Source: Methanococcoides methylutens MM1 (lineage in GTDB: Archaea > Halobacteriota > Methanosarcinia > Methanosarcinales > Methanosarcinaceae). From it: a stretch of 64,000 bases of DNA. Shown piece after piece: positions 50,237 through 59,086 of this stretch. The position numbers and the translations under genes were made by a program. The number at the start of each line of letters is the position of its first letter. Within the stretch, counting starts at the first letter, position 1. Where the stretch lies: NCBI RefSeq assembly GCF_000970325.1, contig NZ_CP009518.1, positions 496,001 through 560,000 of the forward strand. Direction: 5' to 3'. A model generated the notes under the pieces. That model saw only the letters and a list, made by a program, of their open reading frames with translations. It had not been told where the DNA came from and did not search any database.

Positions 50237-50363
50237 GAGTACGGCGGCCATAGCGGCAGGGCAACTCCTGTTCCCTTTCCGAACACAGAAGATAAGCCTG
50301 CCCACGTTGTTTACTGTACTGAGGTACGAGAGTCCTTGGGAAATCTACATCGCTGCTGTGCTC
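50237..50363 (+). rRNA. rrf: 5S ribosomal RNA, second copy
   Basis: About 127 bases, nearly identical to the operon copy from the CCTGTTCCC segment onward but with several changes in the first 40 bases and compensating changes in helix I (GAGTACGGCGGC with GCTGCTGTGCTC). The compensation suggests a functional gene. It follows tRNA-Cys by 21 bases. Confidence 0.93.
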
Positions 50364-50661
50364 ACTCTATTATCCTTTTCTTTTACTTGATCTACACTCA
50401 CTAGCTTTGAGTTTGTTTTTTCTTAAGAAATTCTGATATGTAATCATACATGATCGCACTTTTCTATATCCAGCGCTCTAATTTGATCTATACGATAGAC
50501 CTCGTTGCTGCTCAGAGTATATTCTCTATCTCAATGCCTACCTGTGCTCGAACGAAATATTGTATAAAGTCCCCTTGAGCAACGCGAAAGGGACGCGCGC
50601 TCCAGAAGCGCTGATCTGGCGGAGGATATATCTACTTTACTGGATATATTAGTTAGTCGTA
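50364..50661 (+). promoter_or_regulatory. Promoter and leader of the amidohydrolase gene
   Basis: A TGTATAAAG TATA box lies at 50561-50569, close to a stem (50569-50576 with 50587-50594). The expected leader of about 70 bases contains a second hairpin (CCAG 50602-50605 with CTGG 50616-50619). No known riboswitch is recognised. No classical ribosome binding site precedes the ATG. Confidence 0.4.
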
Positions 50662-51774
50662 ATGTCCTGTGAACAGATTATTTCAGGAAAGATCATTCTA
50701 GGGGATGAACTGGAATCGATTGAAGGGTATCTCTGCGTGGAGGATGGACTCATAACCGAAATTGGAGAAGAGTCCACAACAAGCAAGAACATCATTGCTC
50801 CATGCTTTATTAATTCACATACGCATATCGGAGATTCTGTCTGCAAGGACCCTGTTCTTGGAACGTGCGAGAACTTCCGTGTAAAAAAAGACCTTGACTC
50901 TCTCGTAAGACCTCCAGATGGACTGAAGCACAGGATACTCGGTAAAACTTCCTATTCAGACCTGGTGAATTCCATGAGATCAAGTATAGAGGATATGCTG
51001 GCAACAGGAACCAGTGCTTTTGCAGATTTCAGGGAAGGTGGAGTTCTCGGTGTATTTGCAATAAAAGAGGCAGCTGATAATCTTAATGTCGACAGTCTGA
51101 TCCTTGGAAGGCCGAAGGACCCTGATGCACCCATGGATGATGTCATGTTGGAGATCGATCGCATCCTTCAGCACGCTGACGGACTTGGAATGAGTGGGAC
51201 GAATGACGTTGATATGGAACTCCTGAATAGGTCCAGAAATGTGTCTAAAAACAGGAAACGAAAATTTGCCATCCATTCCGGGGAAAAGTCCGATGATGAT
51301 GTTGAGAAAGCACTCTCTCTTGATCCGGATCTCCTGATCCACATGACCCATGCAAAAAGGTCAGACCTCATGGCAGTAGCAGATGCTGGAATTCCTGTTG
51401 TTGTGTGTCCCCGTTCCAATTTCGTTACAGATGTGGGGATGGCCCCTGTAGCTGAAATGCTGGAATTGGGAGTTACTGTGGCAGTTGGTACTGACAATGT
51501 GATGTTGAATTCGGTTAATATGTTCTCTGAAATGGAGTTACTATCCAAGGTTTTTGGCCTTGAGGATAGACAAGTATTTAAGATGTGCACGCTAAATGGG
51601 GCATCAAGCCTGGGATTTAACAATACAGGTTCCATCAGGGAAGGCAACAAAGCCAATCTTATGATTCTGAATGGGGCTTCCAATAACCTGAAGGGTACTA
51701 GTGACCCGGTAAGTGGAATGGTCAGAAGAGGCAGGCCAGATGATATTTTATCCATTATCCATACAAACAACTGA
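50662..51774 (+). CDS. Amidohydrolase family protein (cytosine deaminase-like)
   Basis: This 370-residue metal-dependent hydrolase has the family ligands in order: INSHTHIGDS, the central AIHSGEKSDDD His, HMTHAKRSD, and the catalytic GTDNVML Asp. The N- and C-terminal beta sandwich (SGKIILGDELESIEGYLCVEDGLI and GSIREGNKANLMIL) encloses the barrel. Relatives deaminate bases or nucleoside derivatives; the substrate is not certain. A UspA gene follows. Confidence 0.88.
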   Translation: MSCEQIISGKIILGDELESIEGYLCVEDGLITEIGEESTTSKNIIAPCFINSHTHIGDSVCKDPVLGTCENFRVKKDLDSLVRPPDGLKHRILGKTSYSDLVNSMRSSIEDMLATGTSAFADFREGGVLGVFAIKEAADNLNVDSLILGRPKDPDAPMDDVMLEIDRILQHADGLGMSGTNDVDMELLNRSRNVSKNRKRKFAIHSGEKSDDDVEKALSLDPDLLIHMTHAKRSDLMAVADAGIPVVVCPRSNFVTDVGMAPVAEMLELGVTVAVGTDNVMLNSVNMFSEMELLSKVFGLEDRQVFKMCTLNGASSLGFNNTGSIREGNKANLMILNGASNNLKGTSDPVSGMVRRGRPDDILSIIHTNN

Positions 51775-51787
51775 TGGCGAGGGTAAT

Positions 51788-52240
51788 ATGACAAGCGAAT
51801 TATACAAGAAAATATTGATAGCAACCGATGGTTCTGAAAAGAACAGAAAGGCAATATCCTATGGTATTGAATTTGCAAAATTGAGTGGGGCAGAGTTGTA
51901 TGTTGTTTATGTGGTGGATACCGCTGCTTTTGCTTCTATTCCAATGGACGCAGGATGGGAAATGATGTATGAACTTCTCGAGACGGAAGGCAAGGATTCA
52001 TTAAAGAAAGTTGAGGAGCTTGCATCAGATTCTGGTCTTAAATTTGAATCCGCAGTCCTTGAAGGGCATCCCAGTCATGAGATCCTTGGATACGCAAATG
52101 ACAATGATATTGATCTGATAGTAGTTGGCACACTTGGAAAGGGTGGTATAGACAGGTTCCTCCTTGGAAGCGTTGCTGAGAAGGTCACTCGCAACTCCGA
52201 AGTTCCTGTACTTGTTGTGCGTAGTGAAAAAGACGAATGA
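51788..52240 (+). CDS. Universal stress protein, UspA family
   Basis: This 150-residue protein has the Usp fold with ILIATDGSEKNRKAI at the N terminus and the ATP-binding signature VVGTLGKGGIDRFLLGSVAEKVTRNSEVPVLVV (G-2x-G-9x-G-S). It should bind ATP. It lies 13 bases after the amidohydrolase gene and 23 before the CBS gene. Confidence 0.92.
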   Translation: MTSELYKKILIATDGSEKNRKAISYGIEFAKLSGAELYVVYVVDTAAFASIPMDAGWEMMYELLETEGKDSLKKVEELASDSGLKFESAVLEGHPSHEILGYANDNDIDLIVVGTLGKGGIDRFLLGSVAEKVTRNSEVPVLVVRSEKDE

Positions 52241-52263
52241 AATTATACTGAGGTTTTAAAAAT

Positions 52264-53115
52264 ATGCCTAAGGACACACTCGTTAGAGACGTAATGGTAA
52301 AGGATGTTGCATGTGTGGCTCTTCCCGGTTCAAGGGATGAGGTCCTTTCCATTCTGAAAGACAAGCGGGTTTCAGGACTTCCTGTTCTCAAAGATAATAA
52401 AGTGGTGGGTATTGTAAGTCGTTCCAACTTACTTAAGAACCCAACTGAGGAGCAACTTGCCCTGTTAATGGCACGTGACCCTGTTACAATAAGCCCCGAT
52501 GAGGATATCACAATTGCAGCACGCCTTATGCTTAAGCATGGTATCAGAAGGATTCCTGTAGTTGAGGATGAAAAACTTGTAGGATTGGTAACTGTTGCCG
52601 ATGTTGTTGGTAGCATGGTTGACCTCAATATCACTGATCCGATCGGTGAATATCTCAATCATGGAGTGGGTCCGGTCTGGAATATGACACCTCTGCCTGT
52701 GGTTGCAAGACACATGGAACTTGCACATGTAAAAGCAGTTCCGGTCATCGATTCAGCACTTGATCTTGTAGGTATTATCTCAGACCGTGATGTCATCAGT
52801 TCAAGCGTGATCGAGGACTCTGTTGAGATGTCTGATATGTCAGCCGGTTCTGATGATGATGAATGGACCTGGGAAAGCATGAGGGACACAATGAGCATCT
52901 ATTATAGTGTCTCAAGGATCAAAGTACCGGATGTACCTGTAAAGGATGTCATGGTCAAAGATCCTATCACAGCATCAAACAACATGGGGGTCAGTGATTG
53001 TGCCCTTAAGATGAAGAGGCACAGGATCGATCAGGTGCCTGTTGTTGATGCAAACCAGAAATTCATCGGCCTATTGAGAGACCGCTACCTCTTAAAAGCA
53101 CTTCTTAAGTACTGA
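52264..53115 (+). CDS. Four-CBS-domain protein
   Basis: This 283-residue protein is made of two CBS pairs: VRDVMVKDVACV...VSGLPVLKDNKVVGIV, MARDPVTISPDEDI...GIRRIPVVEDEKLVGLV, VWNMTPLPVV...VKAVPVIDSALDLVGII, and VKDVMVKDPITASN...IDQVPVVDANQKFIGLL. Such pairs sense adenine nucleotides or SAM. No effector domain is attached, so it probably regulates a partner. It is in a run with amidohydrolase and UspA. Confidence 0.93.
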   Translation: MPKDTLVRDVMVKDVACVALPGSRDEVLSILKDKRVSGLPVLKDNKVVGIVSRSNLLKNPTEEQLALLMARDPVTISPDEDITIAARLMLKHGIRRIPVVEDEKLVGLVTVADVVGSMVDLNITDPIGEYLNHGVGPVWNMTPLPVVARHMELAHVKAVPVIDSALDLVGIISDRDVISSSVIEDSVEMSDMSAGSDDDEWTWESMRDTMSIYYSVSRIKVPDVPVKDVMVKDPITASNNMGVSDCALKMKRHRIDQVPVVDANQKFIGLLRDRYLLKALLKY

Positions 53116-53125
53116 TATTTGTGAA

Positions 53126-53168
53126 GCCGGCAGCTACAGCTGTTCCTGTCGGCCATTTGTTTTATTTT
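53126..53168 (+). terminator. Hairpin terminator after the CBS gene
   Basis: GCCGGCAG (53126-53133) pairs with CTGTCGGC (53146-53153) with one wobble, and is followed by a T-rich tract. Confidence 0.65.
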
Positions 53169-53185
53169 CATAGGTGTGTTTTATT

Positions 53186-53869
53186 ATGGGCAGGCCATTT
53201 ACTTTTATTAATTCGGCAATGTCAGCTGATGGAAAGATCTCCACAAAGGAAAGAAAGCAGGTCCGGATATCCGGTGATGTGGACTTTGATCGAATGGATG
53301 AACTCCGTGCAACATCTGATGCAATAATGGTTGGTATTGGTACAGTTCTTGCAGACGATCCAAGTCTCACTGTCAAATCCAAATCCCGCCGTTCTGCCCG
53401 TAAGGATAATGGTTCAGATGAGGGTCCTATTCGCATTGTAATTGATAGTAAAGCAAGAACTCCTCTGGATGCTGATATTTTCATAAAGGGTGAGGGGAAG
53501 CGGATCATTGCAGTTTCAGGTTCAGCTCCTGAAGATAGGGTGAAGATGCTCCAACAAAAGGCATTGGTGATTACTGTCGGAGATGAGCAGGTTGACCTGG
53601 TTGCATTACTGAAAGAGCTTTATTCCATGGGAGTAAAGCGTTTAATGGTTGAAGGTGGTGCCACTCTTAACTGGGCTATGCTATCAAATGGTCTCGTGGA
53701 TGAGATCTATTCGTTTGTAGGGAATCTGCTAATTGGTGGAACCTGTGCTCCTACACTTGTTGATGGTTCAGGTTTTCATGAAGATGATATACTGAAGCTG
53801 GATCTCATGAGTATGGAAAAAATGGATGAAGGCGTGCTTCTGAAGTGGGCTGTTTTAAACAGATACTGA
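53186..53869 (+). CDS. 2,5-diamino-6-ribosylamino-pyrimidinone 5'-phosphate reductase (RibD C-terminal type)
   Basis: This 227-residue reductase works early in riboflavin and F420/FO synthesis in archaea (ArfC/RIB7 type). Evidence is PFTFINSAMSADGKIST at the start, DAIMVGIGTVLADDPSLTVK, RIVIDSKARTPLDADIF for the pyridine nucleotide, and LMVEGGATLNWAML. There is no N-terminal deaminase domain, as expected in archaea. ATG 53186 is used; an earlier frame start at 53174 lacks support. Confidence 0.9.
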   Translation: MGRPFTFINSAMSADGKISTKERKQVRISGDVDFDRMDELRATSDAIMVGIGTVLADDPSLTVKSKSRRSARKDNGSDEGPIRIVIDSKARTPLDADIFIKGEGKRIIAVSGSAPEDRVKMLQQKALVITVGDEQVDLVALLKELYSMGVKRLMVEGGATLNWAMLSNGLVDEIYSFVGNLLIGGTCAPTLVDGSGFHEDDILKLDLMSMEKMDEGVLLKWAVLNRY

Positions 53870-54045
53870 TGGCTGTCTTTCATTTTTTATTTTATCTCTA
53901 TCTCCATTTTTTTATTTTCACAACGGTTTTGTGCTGATCTGCATCACTCGTGCAAAACCTTTATATCAAAACAAAGCTACTTTTATTTTGTTGCCGGAAT
54001 AATGTTAGTTATATAGTATCATATCATAATTTAAAAGGTGATGAA

Positions 54046-54555
54046 ATGAGGGCTAAGATCTTTTTTCTTGTAATTGTTGTTGCTGCTGCAGTTCTGACCG
54101 CAGGATGTGTTTCAGATGTCACTCCTGTTGATAATGCCGATTTAACAGTATCTTCTGAAAGGGCAGCTATCCTTGTTACTGATCAACAGCAGATAGATGA
54201 TGCCCTGGAAGATGGGCCTGTACTTCTTAAAATAGGTGCTGAATGGTGTCCTCCATGCAGGCAGCTGGACCCTGTCATCGATGAACTTGCTTTAGACTAT
54301 GAAGGTAGGGCATCTGTCATGTATATTGATACTGAGATTAGTCCTGAACTTGGTGCCAGATTCAATGTTTATTCCATACCCGATACGACTGTGATAGTTG
54401 ATATTGAAGATGATGATTATGTTTTCATGAGGTACGATGGTATCAGGGAACAGAATCGTGATCGTGCAAGGATAATTGGCTACATGGAAAAAGGTACTTT
54501 CGAGACAATTCTCGATCACGCTATTGAAGGCAGGCAGTCAACATCAGAGGATTAA
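54046..54555 (+). CDS. Thioredoxin-like lipoprotein
   Basis: This 169-residue exported protein has a lipobox (LTAGC, Cys at about residue 20) and a thioredoxin domain with active site EWCPPCRQLDP and a cis-Pro region (YSIPDTTVIV). It should face the outside of the cell and reduce or exchange disulfides. Start: ATG 54046 after AAAAGGTGATG. ccdA follows after 33 bases and would supply its electrons. Confidence 0.9.
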   Translation: MRAKIFFLVIVVAAAVLTAGCVSDVTPVDNADLTVSSERAAILVTDQQQIDDALEDGPVLLKIGAEWCPPCRQLDPVIDELALDYEGRASVMYIDTEISPELGARFNVYSIPDTTVIVDIEDDDYVFMRYDGIREQNRDRARIIGYMEKGTFETILDHAIEGRQSTSED

Positions 54556-54588
54556 GTTCCTCTGAAAACTTATATTTCTGGTGATGGC

Positions 54589-55233
54589 ATGGACTTCGGA
54601 GGGGTAACACCTATAGCAGCATTTGTAGCAGGGTTGATCAGCATATTCTCCCCCTGTGTCCTTCCGCTTCTGCCAGCAATATTTGCTTATTCAACGTCAA
54701 AAGGTCCATTAAGGCCAGTTGCAATAGTCATCGGTCTTACTATATCCTTTACCATAATGGGTGTGGTGACATCTGCATTTGGTTCCCTTTTTCAGCAATA
54801 TCTACTTTATCTAAGCCTCTTTGCAGGACTTGTCATCATACTTTTTGGTTTTACCCTGATCTTTGATCTTGGTATTTTCAACAGGCTTGCCATCCTTTCC
54901 GGCAAAGGGGTTAAAGAAAAAGGACTTCTTGGGGGGTTGCTTTTGGGAATGTCTCTGGGTATCATCTGGATTCCCTGCGTAGGTCCGATACTGGCATCTA
55001 TCCTGGCATTGGTGGCTGTTGAAGGTGATATTGCCTATGGTGCCTTTTTGCTTTTCATATACTCAATGGGACTCGGAATTCCTATGCTTGTGATCGCGTA
55101 TTCCGCGAATATCTCTTCCTCAGCCCTCGGCAAAATCGCGAAGTATGATGTATATCTCAAAAAAGGTGCAGGTGCTGTATTGATACTTGTTGGACTATGG
55201 ATGCTTTACAGTAATGTCTTTGTCAGGTTCTAA
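54589..55233 (+). CDS. ccdA: CcdA-type thiol-disulfide membrane transporter
   Basis: This 214-residue protein has six predicted spans and the paired Cys residues of the CcdA/DsbD family: SIFSPCVLPLLPAIF in the first span and GIIWIPCVGPILAS in the fourth. It carries electrons from cytoplasmic thioredoxin across the membrane, here probably to the thioredoxin-like lipoprotein encoded just upstream. Confidence 0.94.
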   Translation: MDFGGVTPIAAFVAGLISIFSPCVLPLLPAIFAYSTSKGPLRPVAIVIGLTISFTIMGVVTSAFGSLFQQYLLYLSLFAGLVIILFGFTLIFDLGIFNRLAILSGKGVKEKGLLGGLLLGMSLGIIWIPCVGPILASILALVAVEGDIAYGAFLLFIYSMGLGIPMLVIAYSANISSSALGKIAKYDVYLKKGAGAVLILVGLWMLYSNVFVRF

Positions 55234-55277
55234 TTATTGAGATATGGTCTGTTGAACGGCCAATATCATTTGATCCT

Positions 55278-55312
55278 AACTAAAAAAAGAATAGAATTAA
55301 AAAAGAGTTAAG
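55278..55312 (-). terminator. Oligo-T terminator after cbiC
   Basis: On the minus strand two T-runs (about six and seven residues) follow the last gene of the cobalamin operon, a common archaeal terminator form without a hairpin. Confidence 0.5.
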
Positions 55313-55334
55313 AAAAGGGTGAAGTGTACTATTA

Positions 55335-56057
55335 TCACTCGTCCCTTTCTTTTGCAATGGCAACAAGCTCATTGACGCATGCAACTGCCATTGGAGTTCC
55401 GCCACGTGTTCCGATACAGGTGATGGATGGTACATCCATTTTCCTAACTTCTTCCTTGGATTCTGCAGCGTTGACGAAACCAACGGGGGTTCCGACGATA
55501 AGTGCAGGTTTGATACCGTGCTCGATCATCCTGCAGACTGCAAGTGCTGCAGATGGTGCATTACCAATTGCGACAATAGATCCTTCAAGCCTGTCCCTTG
55601 CTAAAAGGAAACCGGCAGCAGTTCTTGTGATGCCGTATTTTTTGGCAACTTCTGCATTCTGGTCTTCATCAAGGACACAGAGTACTTCGCAGTTGTGTCC
55701 CTTCTTTGTAATTCCGGCTTTGACCATGTTGATATCTACGAAAATTGGAGCTCCATTCTTAATTGCTTCTACTCCTGCATCCACTGGATTGTTGGTGTAG
55801 GACATGATATCTGCAACAGATGGGTCTCCTGTGGAGATCACACAACGCTGTGTAACACGCTCTTCAGGAGTTTCCTTTTCTCCTTTGACGATGAGGTCGT
55901 GAGCAATGCGACGACTTGTCATGTAGATCGTCTTTGCTTCATCCGTGCGGGCACCTGAGTCTGAACAATCTTTAATGAGCTCCTGGTCGATGTCCACTGT
56001 CATCTCTACCAGATCTTCAAGTTCCGGGACGTCCTTATTGTTGTTTTCAGTAGTCAT
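55335..56057 (-). CDS. cbiC: Precorrin-8X/cobalt-precorrin-8 methylmutase CbiC
   Basis: This 240-residue enzyme moves a methyl group from C11 to C12 to give cobyrinate. The conserved catalytic-site segment RRIAHDLIVKG, VDINMVKAGITKK, and GNAPSAALAVCRMIE followed by GTPVGFVNAAESKEE are all present. It is the last gene of the operon and overlaps cbiH by 11 bases. Confidence 0.95.
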   Translation of the reverse strand: MTTENNNKDVPELEDLVEMTVDIDQELIKDCSDSGARTDEAKTIYMTSRRIAHDLIVKGEKETPEERVTQRCVISTGDPSVADIMSYTNNPVDAGVEAIKNGAPIFVDINMVKAGITKKGHNCEVLCVLDEDQNAEVAKKYGITRTAAGFLLARDRLEGSIVAIGNAPSAALAVCRMIEHGIKPALIVGTPVGFVNAAESKEEVRKMDVPSITCIGTRGGTPMAVACVNELVAIAKERDE

Positions 56058-56850
56058 ATTTCCTCTGATACCCCCTGGGTGTGATTATTTTCTCACCTTT
56101 CTCACTCTTCCAGATGCGAGAATCAGCATTGCAGACAATGATCATTGTGCTCATGTCTACCCAGTCATTGTAGTCAAGTACATCTTCAAGGGTTGTGACA
56201 ATGTAGTCCTGGCTTTCGCCACGAAGTGCGTTCTTGACAAGTCCTACAGGAACTGATCCGTCCTTGTGCTTCTTTATGATCTCAATGGCTCTTGAGAAGT
56301 TAGAGTGACGCTGTCTGCTCTTTGGATTGTAGAGTGAAATCACAAAATCAGCAGATGCTGCTGCGTTCAGGCGTTTCTCAATTACTTCCCATGGTGTGAG
56401 AAGATCACTGAGGCTGATAACTGAGAAGTCATTCACGATAGGTGCACCGAGTACACTTGCACCGGCTGTGATAGCGGTAACTCCTGGAAGCACTTCTACA
56501 TCGACATCAAGGTCCTCGTGCTCTGCAACTTCAAGGACAAGGCCTGCCATACCATAGACATTTGCATCTCCACCGCTTATCATGGAAACTACCTTGTTCT
56601 CTTTTGCAAGGTTAACTGCCTTTTTAGCACGGTCTACTTCTTTGCCCATTGCACTGCGTACGATCTCCTGTTCTCCGAGGAGACTTTCCACCTGGTCAAG
56701 ATATGTGCCGTTACCTACAACATAATCTGAATTCAGTATAACATCCCTGGCACGTACAGTAAGCTGCTCAACAGAGCCTGGTCCGATACCGATGATGAAT
56801 AATTTGCCATTTTCATTTTCATTCTGCGATTGCAATTGTGATCCTTCCAT
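56047..56850 (-). CDS. cbiH: Cobalt-precorrin-3 C17-methyltransferase CbiH
   Basis: This 267-residue SAM-dependent corrin methyltransferase has the family start LFIIGIGPGSVEQLTVRARDVI, then the GGDANVYGMAGLVLEVAE loop and the VISLYNPKSRQRHSNF region typical of CobJ/CbiH. It contracts the ring at C17. The start overlaps the cbiG C-part by 32 bases. Confidence 0.95.
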   Translation of the reverse strand: MEGSQLQSQNENENGKLFIIGIGPGSVEQLTVRARDVILNSDYVVGNGTYLDQVESLLGEQEIVRSAMGKEVDRAKKAVNLAKENKVVSMISGGDANVYGMAGLVLEVAEHEDLDVDVEVLPGVTAITAGASVLGAPIVNDFSVISLSDLLTPWEVIEKRLNAAASADFVISLYNPKSRQRHSNFSRAIEIIKKHKDGSVPVGLVKNALRGESQDYIVTTLEDVLDYNDWVDMSTMIIVCNADSRIWKSEKGEKIITPRGYQRKYDY

Positions 56851-57172
56851 ATACTTTCTTTTCCAGTATCAATTTCTTATTAGCAGATAATGCTAACGCT
56901 GCCGGTTCGGCAACACCCTTGAGGCCAAATCTGCTTGCCTGTGAATCAGACGGGACTTCAAAACCATTCAGGACATCGTCAGGGAGGAACTTGATATCAA
57001 ATCCCATATCATTTATCGCTTCTATGAGTCCGGTCTCGTTCTCCTTCAGAGTTGATGATGCGAACATTTTTATTTCACTTTCATCCTTCCCTACCTCTTC
57101 CAGAGCTTGCTTTACAGCATCGACCACCTCTTCGGATGATACGCCCCTGCGAGCACCTATTCCAATGTACAT
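56819..57172 (-). CDS. cbiG: CbiG C-terminal domain as a separate protein
   Basis: This 117-residue protein is the C-terminal domain of CbiG ([26 protein letters not shown]..., LADDVLNGF-type middle, GVAEPAALALS). In most organisms it is fused to the N-terminal part; here the upstream gene stops and this one starts in a TAATG overlap. CbiG opens the lactone ring of cobalt-precorrin-5A. The two proteins probably work as a complex. Confidence 0.9.
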   Translation of the reverse strand: MYIGIGARRGVSSEEVVDAVKQALEEVGKDESEIKMFASSTLKENETGLIEAINDMGFDIKFLPDDVLNGFEVPSDSQASRFGLKGVAEPAALALSANKKLILEKKVYGRITIAIAE

Positions 57173-57708
57173 TAATCGTCCGCCTTCTCTTTTTTCAGCA
57201 CAGATACATCATTTTCCACAATAACGATCTTTGGTCCTTTTATTTCAAGAACTTCTACGTCCTGGTCAAGCAGGGCGCAGTTCACATCCCTTGTGGATTC
57301 CTTGTTGACGATATCATAGCCAAGTTTGGCTGCAATACCTTCTACGGAATTACGGTTGTGCACTTCAGTAGCAGTTGTTATGACGGGGACAACCCCCATC
57401 TCTGATATCTTCCGGACAAGCTCGTTAGCTCCGTGATGCCCGCCAAGAAGGGAGATCGCAAAGTTAAGGTTTGAGTCAACTACAACTACTGCTGGATCTT
57501 CCCATTTGTCTACTACCAGTGGTGCTATCTCGCGTACTACTATGCCTGTGGCGAAGACCGCCACAATGGCCTGGTAATCCTCGAAGATATCTCCGAAGAT
57601 CCCTTTCTTGTAAATGATAACATCTGCATCGATGTGGTCTGCCAGCTTGTTGGCAACATCGAGATTGCGTTCAAATGTTATTACAGCGGTTCTTGTGCTA
57701 CTCCGTAT
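57172..57708 (-). CDS. cbiG: CbiG N-terminal and central domains, probable AUA start
   Basis: About 178 residues. The conserved N-terminal Rossmann-like part ([41 protein letters not shown]) and the central [13 protein letters not shown] motif are present. The first conventional in-frame start is a GTG at 57564, which would remove the first 48 conserved residues. Further upstream there is no ATG, GTG or TTG in the frame, but an AGGAGG ribosome binding site (57722-57717) stands eight bases before an ATA at 57708, inside the end of cbiF. Initiation at ATA is therefore proposed; a sequencing or frameshift cause is the alternative. Confidence 0.8.
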   Translation of the reverse strand: MRSSTRTAVITFERNLDVANKLADHIDADVIIYKKGIFGDIFEDYQAIVAVFATGIVVREIAPLVVDKWEDPAVVVVDSNLNFAISLLGGHHGANELVRKISEMGVVPVITTATEVHNRNSVEGIAAKLGYDIVNKESTRDVNCALLDQDVEVLEIKGPKIVIVENDVSVLKKEKADD

Positions 57709-58412
57709 AAGTGTGACCTCCTGTAATCGACAGGGTCTACTACTCCACCGATAAGGATCATTGCACTGCGTATGATGCCTTCATCCTTTACCTTCTGTGC
57801 AATGTCTGCTACTGTACCGTAAACGATCTTCTGGTCAGGCCATGATGCATGGAATACTACAGCTACCGGGGTATCGTCTGAATATTCGACCTTTTCCATT
57901 ATCTCCTCGATCTTCTGGGTGCCGAGGAATACTGCCATTGTTGCGTTGTGCCTTGAAAGTTCCTTAATTATATCTTTTTCAAGGGTCTTGCCGGCAGGAC
58001 GTGTGATTATAAGCGTATCGGAAACCCCGTTGAGGGTGAGCTGTGTGTCAAGAGCTGCTGCAGTTGCGAAAACAGAAGAAACTCCTGGTACGCGCTCGAC
58101 GGTGATGTCGTACTTCTTCAACTCTTCCATCTGCTCAACGACGTTACCGTAGAGGGATGGGTCTCCGCTGTGCAGGCGTACTACCTTCTTTCCTTCCTTA
58201 ACGGCATCTGCCATTTTCTTTGTGATCTCATCAAGGGTCAGTCCATAACTGTCTACTTTCTCTCCCTTACAATAGTCAACCACGATGGGGTTCACAAGTG
58301 AACCTGCATATACTACAAGGTCTGCTTCTTCCAGCTTTTCCTTGCCGAGTAATGTGATAAGTTTTGGGTTTCCTGGCCCGGAGCCCACAAAAGTAACTAC
58401 ATTATCTGCCAT
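57681..58412 (-). CDS. cbiF: Cobalt-precorrin-4 C11-methyltransferase CbiF
   Basis: This 243-residue enzyme has [20 protein letters not shown], the [16 protein letters not shown] loop and the [29 protein letters not shown] segment, all typical of CbiF/CobM. Its 3' end overlaps the proposed start of cbiG by about 28 bases. It methylates C11 before ring opening by CbiG. Confidence 0.96.
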   Translation of the reverse strand: MADNVVTFVGSGPGNPKLITLLGKEKLEEADLVVYAGSLVNPIVVDYCKGEKVDSYGLTLDEITKKMADAVKEGKKVVRLHSGDPSLYGNVVEQMEELKKYDITVERVPGVSSVFATAAALDTQLTLNGVSDTLIITRPAGKTLEKDIIKELSRHNATMAVFLGTQKIEEIMEKVEYSDDTPVAVVFHASWPDQKIVYGTVADIAQKVKDEGIIRSAMILIGGVVDPVDYRRSHLYGVAQEPL

Positions 58413-58426
58413 TTGATATGACCTCT

Positions 58427-59038
58427 TTAGTTCTTTTTTGCATATACGATGCTGAAGTAGTTTCCTTTCTCAGGAATCTCTTCTGAATTCTTGACAACGA
58501 CTTCCCTGTCAGAGAATAGTCTCTCTGCAAAGATGAACTCATTGTAACCTTCCTCTTTGAAGTCGTCCATGATCTCTTTTGGACGGGTTGCCTTAAGCCT
58601 TATCTTGTGCTTTGTCTCAGACCCGTCGCTGACCTCAAAGGATGTGTCAACTTCTGCATCGGTCCTTGCAGCAAATGATGTTATTGAACTGATTCCGGGG
58701 ATAGTTGAAGTTTCAACATCCGGATAGTGTTTGTTCATAACACGTTTGAGGTGTGTGAAAGTGGAAAAGAAGTTTGGATCGCCGATAAGTCCGAAAGCAA
58801 CATTTCCGTTCCTTGACTCCTCTGCAATAAGATCGGCATTCTTCTTCCATACTTCGTTCAGAACGTCATAATCCCTTAACATAGGGAAATCCAGAATTTC
58901 TGGTGTTGCATATGGTTCTACCAGCTTTGCTGCCATCTCTCCAGGCACATACACCTTGTCGCTGCTTTTGAGAATGTTCACAGCTTTAAGTGTAAGAAGT
59001 TCAGGGTCACCTGGCCCAAGTCCTACTCCTATCAACAT
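58427..59038 (-). CDS. cbiL: Cobalt-precorrin-2 C20-methyltransferase CbiL
   Basis: This 203-residue corrin methyltransferase starts [19 protein letters not shown] and has the [19 protein letters not shown] loop. It adds the C20 methyl group that is later lost with acetaldehyde. It is slightly shorter than typical (about 220-240), with the reduction near the C terminus. Confidence 0.93.
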   Translation of the reverse strand: MLIGVGLGPGDPELLTLKAVNILKSSDKVYVPGEMAAKLVEPYATPEILDFPMLRDYDVLNEVWKKNADLIAEESRNGNVAFGLIGDPNFFSTFTHLKRVMNKHYPDVETSTIPGISSITSFAARTDAEVDTSFEVSDGSETKHKIRLKATRPKEIMDDFKEEGYNEFIFAERLFSDREVVVKNSEEIPEKGNYFSIVYAKKN

Positions 59039-59086
59039 TTTTCTATCTCCGCAATTAAATTATAATATTCATTATTGTCAGTTCTT

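Noticed and set aside
50569-50619. A riboswitch before the amidohydrolase gene
   Set aside because: The first stem lies at the TATA box and would be outside the transcript. The remaining hairpin is short and matches no known class.
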